In this document: positions 24,751-36,575 of the stretch, in pieces
How the letters are laid out: each line of letters opens with the position of its first letter
How positions within the stretch are numbered: the first letter of the stretch is position 1
NCBI GenBank assembly: GCA_013397435.1
Contig: VZRG01002588.1
Location: 1-64,000, forward strand
DNA length: 64,000 bases
Direction: 5' to 3'
From: Erythrocercus mccallii
Lineage: Eukaryota > Chordata > Aves > Passeriformes > Dicruridae
Notes under the pieces: model-generated
Told to the model about the DNA's origin: nothing
The model's input: only the letters and a program-made list of their open reading frames with translations
Database searches by the model: none
Translations under genes and position numbers: made by a program

Positions 24751-27700
24751 AATATCAACCGTCATATAATGGTAAAATCACCAGCAGGAAACACCCATTG
24801 CTTCTGGTAACGTGGAACAATCAGAAAGAAAACAAATCAAACCCCAAGCCCAGAATGCATTAGTCCCGTAGGCACGGACTGGGAACAAGGATGTATCCAT
24901 GGACTGCAAAGAGTGAGATTGTGCTGAGCAGGGAAATATGGAAAAAGCAGTGCACTACAGATAATTATCCAGTTTGTGCCAAACAAGACACTTTAGAACA
25001 CCTTTTCTATTGCAAGTCATTTTCCAGAACCTGTTTCCACTTACTTAAAACACATGAGTAGAACCAAAGTGACTTCCAAGGAGTTTGTGTCAGCACACTT
25101 ATCAGGGTGCTTGCAGTTGAGGCCGCCCTCCCACAAGGCTCCCACTTGTGCCATGCCTCTCTCCCACACCTGGCACAGGTACCTCTGGGCTCACAGTAGC
25201 CCATGGACATCCCCAACCCTGCAGTACTGCAGCCCTCAGGGGATGCCAGCCTGCCCTCCCTGCACACAAACATGGAGGCAGCACTGTGTGCCCTCAGCCT
25301 GACACAGGGGCTCACCCAGGCACGGGCAGGGTCCTGAGGGTGCTGCTGTTGAGTATCCCCCACCATACCCTCACCCAACAGGAATGTCCTGTCTTGAGGA
25401 GATGGGCACACAGGTCCTCTAAGCTGCCAGGTGTAAGCTGTGGTGCATCAGGGAACACCAAGGACAGATGTGACCAGAGGAGTCTTGTCCCCATCTACAG
25501 TGGCCCATTTTTGTACAGAATCTCCTCCTTTGCTCACCTTTATGAGGGGCTACACTCCTTTCCCAAGAATCACTCCAGGTTTCCGCATTTGTGAGCTGCT
25601 TTTATTCCTTCCTGGCCTATTCCCTCAATTTAGAACTTCACACAAGGGAGGGTGAGTGGATCTATAGTGGGGCAAGGAGAAGGATGCCAAAACATCAGAA
25701 AAGAATCCTTTCAAGACTTTTTTCTTTCTGCTCAGGAAGCAGTAAATAATTCTTGTAAACCACTTAGAGCAGTTCTCAGTTTGTTCCTAAGCCCTCACCA
25801 AGCCTTCACCTCCCATCAGGCCTAGCTCAGCTGAGAGAGGGGGATCAACACCCCTCCCAAATGCTTTTAGGAATGTACAATTGCTCCCTGAGTCTTCAGA
25901 ATGGGCTGCAAAAACAGTAATTTCCTATTTGCTTCCATCTTTGTTCCTAAGATGCACACCCCCACAGACTCACTGAGCAATCACACCCTCGGGCTGCAGG
26001 TCAGGAAGCATTTGGGGGTTAAGAGCCATACACGGGTCAGCAGCAGCTTTCTGGCTGCATTATTTTACCTGCCATGTATTACAGCAGTGAACAGAGTAGG
26101 CACTTGCAGTCAGCTCTTTGTGCTGACCTTGACATCCTTCCTGCCAGGCTGGAAACCAAAGTTCCCTGAACCTGTCCCTTCCAGCACATCCTTATCAGCA
26201 TTCCTGCTGGCCCAGGATCATGCCCAGGCAACTCTTCTCATCCCATGGTATAGGACTGCAGTGCTGCTGCAGGGAGAGGGCAACTCTCCATCTTCATTTC
26301 TTATTCCAGCAAAAGACCTTTGGCTGATATGGTGAGACATATCCCTGGTATCTATAGCTACTCCAACACTGTTCCAGTGCCAGTGGCCAGCCATGGCCAC
26401 TCTGTACCATCCTTCCACTCCAATGCATCTTCCAAATAACTCCCAGGTTGCCCAAATGACAACCTAAGAACATATAAAAAATAAAATGAGAGGACAATAT
26501 TACACTTAGCTTTTTCCCTGAACCCTTTAGAGAACCTAGTTTCAGGGCTTTCTTGTCCCAGATTTTCTATGTCCAGCAAGGTTGAGTATTTTCATTGAAA
26601 CATCAAAATGAGCTGACTGGAAGATTCTGGTGACCAACTTTTACATCAACAGGTCACAGATTTGGACATCCATAATGATGCAATTGGCATACAGCTTTCT
26701 CATTCTACATTTGATGAGAAAAGGTGTAAAACTGCCTCCAATTCAGATGTGGAGAATTTATTCTTGTATCTTTCTTTAAGAAAGTTGATAGTTAAAATAA
26801 GCTGAGAAATCAGTAGCCCACAGACCCACTGGGCCAAATCCAGACAATGCCGATGAATTTCTTTTGAGAAGGAGGACAGCATTATTTTTTAAGAGATTTC
26901 AGAACAGTTCTACCACTGTGGCTCAGCCTGACTAGCATTCATGTTTTCCTGAGAACTCCACCCAGGGCTCAGACATGTGAGAATGTGTTTAATTTCATGA
27001 AATTAAAGTCCTATGCCCAGGCATGGAAGAAAGCTTTCAAAATTACTGTTTACTGGTTTGGGTGCTTGAGAGTCATATGAAAGCAAGCCAGCAGCCCCCT
27101 GACTTTGAGTCACCCCATGTGAGGAGAGGCAGTCAGCTCTGCTTGCCTGCTGAACAAGGGCACCACTCAGGCAGAGCTGTCAGACCTGCAGGCCAGCTTT
27201 TGTCAGGCACCATGCAGGCAACCAGGGCTTCCACATTCAAGAGAGAAGTCCAGTCCTAACCCAAAGACCCTTTAGCTAACCTAAAATTCATGGGCACACT
27301 TGGGCCACTCCTCTTCAGAAGAGGAAATGGGGTAGGAAAACCATCCTGATTGCTTGGTGCCTCCTAAAACCATGTACTGAAGCCCTCCTCTCACCCCTTC
27401 CCATTTATAACCTCACAGCATTTTCTTGCACTGCCTGGTGTGCTGTCACTTAGAGCAACTTTTTCCTGCCAGGTGGGTGACCTGGACCTGCCCAGACTGT
27501 GCCTTCTGAACTCCCCCGTCAGCCCTGAGCCTGCTGAGCTCTGCTGCTCTTTGGGGGGGCAGGCTTGAGTGCCCATAAACACTGCTTGAAATTTGTTTAC
27601 ATCTCTGTCTGGAGGCTCTGCATGCAAACCCTGGAAGGCTGATATTTGTTGTCTGTTGATTCAGAGCCACTTAAGCCAGTGAAACTGCACCTTCCACCAG

Positions 27701-30700
27701 GCAGATTTTATCTTAATGCATTTCTGGGATATGTTCTAGTCTTCCACAATAAGGCAGCCCTCCAGGAACAATATGCTGTCTTGTGGGTAACACTGCTCAT
27801 TTGCCTGAATGTCATCTGCCACAGCCAATTTGGATCAGGTTTTGGATATCTCCATTGTAAAGTATTTTTGAGTGTTTCTGAAGAATAACAGCCCCTTAGC
27901 AGAGTCTGAGAGAGCCTTCAAGATAATAACTAATGCACCATGGGCAAACTTAACTTTTTCTATGCCTATAACCTGTCAGAAGCTCTCCACTCCAGATGCT
28001 ACTTGTCCCTTACTGAAACTGGCATTCTGTATGTAGTGCCAGTTTTCAGTTTTTGCTTATACTGAGACATCCAAAATAATTTCAGTCAGGAGCTAGCATA
28101 GCAAGTGTTCACACACACACTCAAGGCAACTGAAATGCACCTGAGACTGTTTAAAAACATGAAACTGGCCATCCATTTGACATAAACAGCAGGGTTATTT
28201 CTAACACAGTTCTATAAAGAAAGCAATTCTGTCAGGTAAGTGGTATCACATTAACTTCAAACTTTCCAATACATCCCAATTAATCATCACAAATATCATT
28301 CCATTAGGCTATGTGCCACATGTCCAACACATCTGTCAACCTAATTTGTCTTTAAACACTCTATATAGAGTTTTGGGTATAAACATAAACACTACGCAGA
28401 GTGTTTCTATCCAACAAGCATCATTGTAAGTTTTGCTTCTTGTGTCTGGGAGAAGACAACTGCTGGTTAGACATCCCAATAGCAGGCATGGTCTCTGAAT
28501 AAGCCTCTGTTCTGCAATTTTTGTGATTTGTGTGGGTTTATTTCATAAAGTCTCCAAGAAATCTGCCAGGTCACCTATATTTATCTTCCTTAGGAATAAT
28601 GCTGTACTGACATGACTTTTTCAAGGAGCGACATAGATACAGTTCTTTTCTTTGCAGAATTAATCTTTCTGAAAGCTGTCAGAATTTTTAGACCTGTGAA
28701 AACTGGTGGTTTTGAGCTCTGTCATCTCCTTTCCTTTTTGTCTTGGATATAAGAGCAGTTTTCTCAACAAAGCAGACCAGTTCTTTTGCCTTTATTTTAC
28801 CTTGGCAGTTAGCGAGGCAGCCCACTGATACAAACAATCTCATGTATTTCAAAGACTTAGCAAATCTCTACAAAGCACTATTTTTAGTTTGGTTATCAAA
28901 CAAATAGAACAGTAGCATTATGGAGAATGAAAACAAACTCCTTTTTTAAAGCATGTTTTGCAATAAGCTAAAGATGATATTACACAAACCTTACATCTCC
29001 TCTTAAATCAAGGGACTATCACATGGACACTCTGCCCTACTTCTCCTAGATGCCATTTTCTCCCATGCACAACCACCAGAATGTCTTCCTTACACTTCCC
29101 TAATATCCATTAGCAAAAAGCAATAAATACTTGCACCAACAAAAACTAACCTTTCAAATCAGTTTTGGGGTAGCTTTAGGCTGCCTTTCATGCAATAAGG
29201 GCTTTGGCCTTTTGCTAATTTAATCACATATTTAGCTTCACCTTGCATTTGATTGCTAGTCTTCCAGCTGTTCTGTACTCTTAACTGAAAAGGAGGCAAG
29301 GCAGGACCACATAAGCAGGCAGGGCTCTCAGGGCCTGCTTCCAGAAAAAAACCCCACACTTTGAGCAGTCACCACTAATTCTGTCCTTGTACGACCTGCC
29401 CACCAGGACGCTCCTGCAAGTTTGGATCTGACTGTTTTTTCAAGACTACATTCATGTTGATACTAAACCTCCTTGGTTTACTTTTGCAAATGGTGTCACT
29501 CAAAAAAAATACTTGGTCTTTGAACAACGAAGTATCAGAGTCTGTTCTAGATGTTAACTGGTGCCCAGGGCTGTGGGCTATGGACAAAGCCTGCTGTAGA
29601 GACAGTTTGCTTTACTTAACGGGAGTTAGCATCTAAATAAAGACTTGAACTTTGATGCCTCAATTCCCACGTGTAAAATGATGAAATGAGATCAGCAAGA
29701 AGCTGAGGAAAGCTCAAAGGAAAACACTACACAAGAGGAAAGTACTGCAGCCTGGGAGCATAATTTGCCCTCATGCACTTTGAAAAAAGGCATCTCTGCA
29801 GCTCCAAGAAAGGCTTTATTTTCCCATGTGACCTGCAATATTCCCAAACAACTCAGACCACAATCATCATAATGTCTCATGGCCTGTGGATCAGCTCCAG
29901 TCCACTCAAAATTCCTAATCCAGACTCCCTTTCCCCAAACAACAGGCCTGGGTAACATACCCATCCTCATTTCTGCCCCATGCAGCAGGAGCTGCTTATA
30001 CTGGGCTCCCTGACTTCATCCAGGATATTCTGGGCAGAGAATATGATGGAAGGAAGAGGGATAGAGGCTTCAGGAAAAGTTGGGGGGAAACTTGAAGAGG
30101 ATCTGGATCTAGTCCCCGTGGCTCCTATAGTGGACCAGTCACATAAGAGGCATGATGATCCTTGGTTAAATGAAACTAACAATTATTGTGCAACCAATAT
30201 ACCAGAGTGACATCCCAAATGAGACAGGAGCTGAGAGCAACAGCACTGTATATTAAACAAGGCTTGCAGCACTAAGCCCTAGATTTCAGAGGAGCCCCCA
30301 GCAAGAGAACAATGCTATTTCAAATGTATCCAGTGTCAGAGGCAGTCCAGCAAGATGGACTGTAAGCCCCAGGCTAGCTCTGCCTGCAATAATCTGCAGG
30401 CTTGACTCTGTGACAGATTGAAATGCAGTAACAGTGTTTATGCAACTAAATCTTGTTCTAATCTATTAGTTTATGTAACCTTTGCTCATCGACATACTGA
30501 CTCACAGGTCTCAGGAATCTAAAGAAAAATCTCCTTTAACTCTCTCCCATCCTTCAACCCCTGGTTGCCCAATAAACAGGTTGTCAGAGATATTGTTCAT
30601 TCTCTTTGAGGAAAAATTCTGTTGGCAATGGGGAAAATGGTATCAATTAAATTTCTCAAAACCAGCATACTTCTCCATGCTTACAAATGAAGTTATATAA

Positions 30701-33700
30701 TAAGCTTACCCAGGGTGTGCAGGTGTCTTTCAGGTTAGCATCTCCAACCACAGCCTGTACCATTTGAGCCCCAGGCTGGGAAAGGCACAGGAATTGTTTG
30801 CTTAGCTCCCACAGAGAAAAAATACTGCTTTCTAGCATTTAGACTTTTTTTTCTGAGTAAAGCGAGGCAACAATATCTGTGTCAGCGACATTTATTCTTC
30901 CTAGCCTGAAAGATTTACTTTCATCCTTCTCATATTTCTTGTATTCCCTAGAACATTCTCACATCTATTTTAAGTGAAGAGCTAACCACAGGAACAGTGT
31001 GCAGCATTCTTACTGCAGCAGTCACAACTCTAGTGATTACCACACAAAACGTACCCACATCAGCTTATTTTACTCCTTCCTGGCTAGGCTCTAACCTAGA
31101 CTTTTGAACGGATTCGAGTTAGATCAACCCTTTTTGAGTTTTTTTTGCGTTGTGGGCATTTTTTGTTTGTTATGGGGTTTCTGTTTGTGGGTTTTTTTGA
31201 TTTTGGTTTGGTGGAGGGGGTTTTCTGGTTTTTTTGATTTTGTTTTTTGAGGGTTTTTTTTGTTTGTTAGTTTGGTTCTTGATTTTTTTGTTGTTATTTT
31301 GGTTAGGTTTTTTGGGTTTTTTTGCTGCCACTGGAATAGTTCACACAACTACTGAAGTGTTGCCCCCATGACATTTGTTAAGTACCTTATACCTGATTTA
31401 ATTTCTAGCCCTTTGTATTGAGGATTCCTACACAGGCCAAACCTGATTGATATCAACTGGAATCAAAAGTATTTGGAGTCAAACCCCATGGTATTGGGTG
31501 TATTTAGGAGAGATGGTTATGTATTTTTGATGCATGTTTGACACTATCAGTACTAGATAAATATTCTGTAAATGGATCAGGCATTCCTTATTACTTGTTG
31601 CAAAAGCAGTGTAAGAATGGGAAGAACGCCTCTTTCCATTAAGTTCTATTAAGTTTGCACTGGGGATGGTGCCCCAGTGGATTCTTGGTCACAGAGAACC
31701 ATTTATTCCAACAGAGCCAGAGGCTGTGTGAGCTGAGGTTGGGCACGTTCCAGCACTGCCCTGTGGGGCCCATTGCCAAGGGAATCCAGCAGGGACAGCC
31801 CCAGGATGGTCCCTGCTGGCCACCTCCCGGCCACTTGGCAAAGACAAAGGCATCACTCACCCACATGAAATAATGACTTAATTATATGAAAGGTTTGCTC
31901 TTTTTCTCCTACAATCAGCATTTTTTTTTCTTACATCTTTGACCCTCAAGATCCCCCTACAGTCTTTCCCAGGCTTTTGAGCAACATTTATTTCTTTTAA
32001 AACACAAAAACGTACGGGATGACACCTATAAATCTCTTGCTGCTATACAGAGAGCAGTTTTAGGTACATGTGCTTGCAGAAACACCTCTAAGTTAGAGGA
32101 AACAGATCTGCAGCTTTCAGTATCTGATTCCAGATGTAAATGCTTCCAAAAGGAAACATCACCTTTTGCTCTCAGTTAAAAGTTTGCATCCCATAAGGCT
32201 GTACCAGTTAGGGCTCTGTTACACATGGTGTAATTGCTATACCATACATATGATTTTGTGCTTCCCTGCAAATCTTAAGATAGATTAGTGTCTAGGGATT
32301 CACCTGCCTGCTCAGGAATCCCTCCACATTCGTCTAATTCACATTATGTCTGGCCTAAATTCATTACCACTCATTCAGAGAGGGTGAGGCTTAGGAAAAA
32401 CTGTCTAAAATAAACACCAGTCTTGCCTTAGAGCAACTTCTGTTGTTCACTACAGCTGTGTGAACAGTTCATTTTTCATGTGTACACACATAATTTTGCA
32501 AGGCTCTGCCAAAGTTATGGAGTTTAGATTACTCTTATCGAGGCTAGGAGGTATACAAAACTGGAACAAAAAGCCAGATATTGCCCCCAAAAAGATGTAA
32601 AACCACACAAGCCAGAGCTTCACAAGTAGTTTTCTCTGCAAAAGTCTCTACTTGTGCATATTATCTCTGAACTTGGAGTTTATTAATAAAGTCATTTAAA
32701 AAGGAACATTTTGAACTCTTATTTTCTTAAAACATCAATAGCCAGCTACTAACTTTCTTAATGCCATTTACATTAGCAAAAAACTCTTGCAACCATCAAA
32801 ACACATTCTAGTAAAAGCCAACCTGAATTTCCTATTAAAAAACACATAAAGGTAAAGTCATTTGAAAGGAATAAAACTTTCAAATGCTGCTTCATACATT
32901 AAAAAAAAGGTCACCTTTAAGAGAACTTTTAGCTTTGCTCTATTATTTACACCAAAGCCCAGCTTTGGACAGGAGGTGGTGCTATAGCCTGTGTAAATTT
33001 TGTTGTTAGGCAATGCCAACAGCTAAAGCTTACTAAAAGGAAAAGGTAAAGAAAGAGAAATATTCTGAATCCTGTAGAAGTGCTGGCATGCAGACTTTAC
33101 CTACAGATGCTTTCATATCAGTAGGTATTCTGTAACAGTGCTAAAAAGATTTGTTAGAAGGCATTAGAGTGTTTATGTCTGTCGGGGATTTCAAACACCT
33201 AGCAAAAGATGATTATCAAAGCAGAGGAAAAAATCTGTCTTGCACAGCTCTGTAACAGTTTTTATGTGGCTGAGGCTCTGCTGAGCAGTTCTGTGCCATG
33301 AGGAACAGTAGAAGGTTTTTGCAAGTGCAGAGTGAGCATTCTGTCTGCCTCTCCCTGAAGAATGTCAGGGTCAGCTGCAGGGTCAGTTTTACTGGGCTAA
33401 AATGAAATCCCAAAGTAGGAATCCAAACCCCATGGCTAGGTTAATGCTATTTCCCCTCTCTCCTTTCTTCTTTTGCTGTCTTTCTCCTCATGCCCATCTA
33501 GAAGCACCAAACATGGCATCTTTTGAAGATTTTTTTTTCTTGTCTATGTTGCCCTGTCCCTATCCCCATTTCACACCTCTAATTTTACTGGGAGAGCTGT
33601 TCTGGATTGCAGTCTGGTGACTCCCATCAACAGCCAAGTTGAGAGAAAACAATTGTGAAAGACTTGTTCCCTTCTGGATACACTTCCTCTCCCATTCTCA

Positions 33701-36230
33701 TCTTTCCTTTGGAAAGGAAACTAACAAATGACTCCCAGAATGGATCCAAAGGGTATTTTGTAAGAGAGTAGATCTTTCTTTCACATTTTCTGAAACTGTC
33801 AATTATCCATAGCCTGCTAAAGCCAAGAACTAGGTGTCAGAGCAAGGCCAACAGTAGATTGTGGGAGAAATTCTTATCTCAGTTACACAAGTGTGGATCT
33901 GGAGGAACTCCAGTTATTAAACAATCTATAAAATAAGGATAACAATAAGTATTATTTCAAAAAGGTTTGTGATGGTTAACTACCAGTAATTAATGCTGGT
34001 ATAGAAATCACGAAATGATTGCCTGGAAATGAAAGGCACTATAGAAATTCTAAGTACTCATTATTTCTGCCATTTGCAATTATAGTTTTCAATGTAATCT
34101 ATTTGTTGTAGTCAGGGTGCCCATCGGTGCTCCTTGCAGACCCTAATCTATTGTTCCTGAATAATTCACTGGTCTCAATAACATTAGTTCACTTTTAATT
34201 AGAAAAAAAAAATTACCTCTTTCTAGATGCCATTACAGATGAAGGTACCACCAACATGAAAGTCAGAATTTACAAAAACGAGGAAGTGGGTGTGAAGGCA
34301 GAATAACTTGAACATATTTCACTTGAAATGGATGGACTTGAAGATCATGCTATGGCTGCAAAGTGGAATTTAAAAAAAATAATGAAACCCCTTTTATTAA
34401 ATGGGATCTGTTGAAACTTTAAGATTATTAATAAATTATAGTAGGAGTTAGACCTCAGTGTAAAATGATGTTATAATTACTTACCTTTCTACAGACCTAT
34501 TGATGCTTGTGATCCTGCAACTATATCTTGTTTAAATACTTTTCTATCCTTTATCAAGGCATATTCCTATAAACAGCTTTAAGTAATTACATGCAGTCAA
34601 ATTAATTGTAAATCAGAACTGGATAAAAGGGTTTATATGCCAAGCAAATATTCAGAGATTTTTTCCAAGACATCCAATTCAAAAAATACATATGTTGAAT
34701 TACACCCAGTCTAGTGGGAATTGCATGAATATATGATAAATTATTTGCTGTTACTTAGGTACCAAATGAGCAATGTGACATCACTGCTTTTAAGGTAACA
34801 CACTTTGGAAAATTGGTTTGTGAAAGAATTTTTAAGTGGTCTTTTAAAGCTCAAGGTTTGACTGGATAGGGACACCAAAAATGTGTATGTTACAAAATAT
34901 GCACCAGACACATTGAATATTTATAGTACAATATCTAGGTTCACAAAACATTAAACTCTCAGCTGTTTCAGGGATTTAGGCTAGGAAGAAGATTAGCAAT
35001 CAGAGATAAAGGATGGTATAGTTGTGCTTCATGTCCTGTATTTATTCTGATTTTCAGCTGTTGCAAGAACTCAGCACAGGAAGACTGGAAACAAGAACTT
35101 CACAGTGGAGCAGAGAATCAAAGCTCACCAGGTTTGTGATTAACTCCTTCCACAGGAGGAGGGTGAGATCTGCCCCTCCAGGTCACGCTGTCCCATCCAC
35201 GGGCTCACAGAAACAGGAGCTGAACCAGCAGATGGTTACTGGGCATTGCTTCAGATGTCCAACTTCCCACGGCAGCACGGCCTGTATGGGAGACAGTGCA
35301 TCTGGCACGGATCACTTTACTGTTCAACAGTGTTCTGGAGAGCAATCAGATGCTTAAAGCAACTGCAGCACTCCTCACACAGCCATAAAAGTGAGCTCAA
35401 GCAAGAACACTGCAAGAGAAAGCAGACAGTTCTTGTTTTGCCACACAACTCAAAATTCTTGGTTGCCTCAGATATGCTTATAGACATTACCCTGACAAGT
35501 GTAAAACTGGTGAGCAAAAAACCTCTACTTCAGTGTTTGCACTAATTCAATGGAGAAATAAGAGTAGCAAAAGCACTGACTGTGCAATATTTATTTAATA
35601 ATTAACTATCTTACAAGCATAAAACTAAAATATATAAAGCTTTTCCTTTTCTGGATAAAAATTATCTAAATACTTTCTTCCAGAAGACTCAAAAATTTAT
35701 AGAAAAAGCTTAACCATGCTACATTTACAGCAGAACATTTTAAATGCAATGAAAAGAATTCTCAGATTCCACAGAAACAGGATATTTCATTAGGATCCTA
35801 CTAGTTTTCATTCCTTTGCATTTCTTTGGCTTTTAGATTAAACAACACTATGCACTATATATACAACAATTGTGAAAAGAGCATGTAATACAAACAGCTG
35901 TTAAATTTAAGGTATAGGTTCTTGTCATACTGGCTGTGAAAGAAGCATTAGCAGACAAGAAGTGATGGCAAACACTTTGTTCCTGAACTATGCATGAGTA
36001 ATTTTGTTGGTTAAGATCTGGTATTTATTACACACTCAGAGATTAAAGGTGATTATGTTTTTAAATACAAATAGGAAAGGCTGTAATTGCAATTGTCTAA
36101 GGAGATATGTGTTCCTTTGTGCTTACATATTTTGTTAAAGATATAAAAGAAATGCATGCTACCTTTTCACCCACACGAATATTCAGAATTAAGCTACTAA
36201 TATAGAAGAATTTTTCTGAGTGTAACTGTA
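24751..36230. other. Intergenic region between GPRIN2 leader candidate and SYT15
   Basis: No coding exon is recognised. A GC-richer patch at about 25100-25600 gives overlapping open frames on both strands with no family resemblance; these look like chance frames. A strongly strand-biased G/T-rich tract lies at 31127-31325. A block at about 31660-31860 is GC-richer and may be an old repeat fragment that I cannot name. A 3'-splice-site-like sequence at about 35057 precedes an open frame that resembles nothing I know. Confidence 0.5.
31127..31325 (+). repeat. G/T-rich, C-poor low-complexity tract
   Basis: About 200 bases made almost only of T-runs and G-runs (TTTTTTG, TTGG, GGGG) with only a handful of C or A. 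The bias is the mirror image of the A/C-rich tract at 20768-20851. It is not a clean tandem array and shows no fixed unit length. Confidence 0.8.
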
Positions 36231-36482
36231 GCTTTGGAGTTCTCTCACACAGTCAGCGTCACACAGGTGCCTTTTTAGGGCTGTCAGAAGATTTCTGCAG
36301 CACGACGGTCAGCACAACTCCTGCCCCATTCCAGCCCTCCCCCGCAGAAGATCAGCGATGTCTCGGGGAGCCTGGGACAGCGCGGAACCTTTCCCGAACG
36401 GGTCCCTTTCCTTTTCTTCCGAGCGGCGCCAGAGATGCCTCTTTTTGAAGCCTGTTCGCAGGCTCTGCCGTGTGCGGGCGGC

Positions 36483-36502
36483 GGGGGCGGGCCGGGGAGG
36501 GG
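36483..36502 (+). promoter_or_regulatory. Putative G-quadruplex motif in the SYT15 promoter/5' UTR
   Basis: Four G-runs of 5, 3, 4 and 4 bases are separated by loops of 1, 2 and 1 bases, which meets the usual criteria for a stable quadruplex. It ends 66 bases before the SYT15 ATG. Confidence 0.55.
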
Positions 36503-36568
36503 CTGCCGCGCTCGGACACCGGGGCGGCGGCGGGCACTCGGCCCGGGCCCGCAGGAGCAGCGGCACCC

Positions 36569-36575
36569 ATGCCCG
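36569..36575 (+). CDS. SYT15: SYT15 coding exon 1 (seven coding bases)
   Basis: ATGCCCG is followed directly by the donor GTAAGT. The final G joins AA of exon 2 to make Glu, giving M-P-E-Q, which parallels the human start M-A-E-Q. The exon lies in the CpG island, preceded by GGCACCC. Confidence 0.88.

Noticed and set aside
25007..25594. Overlapping 130-150-codon frames on both strands
   Set aside because: Open on several frames at once because stop codons are scarce in this GC-richer patch; no protein family recognised.
31660..31860. GC-richer block that might be an old transposon
   Set aside because: I could not match it to a known bird repeat end, and no target-site duplication is visible.
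32965..32985. CTCF-like GACAGGAGGTGGTGCTA
   Set aside because: Mismatches in several core positions, including the central GGC. Much weaker than the site at 50114-50128.
35022..35357. 111-codon frame after a 3'-splice-site-like TTTTCAG
   Set aside because: The translation resembles no known protein and there is no connection to neighbouring exons. At most it is a non-coding RNA exon.
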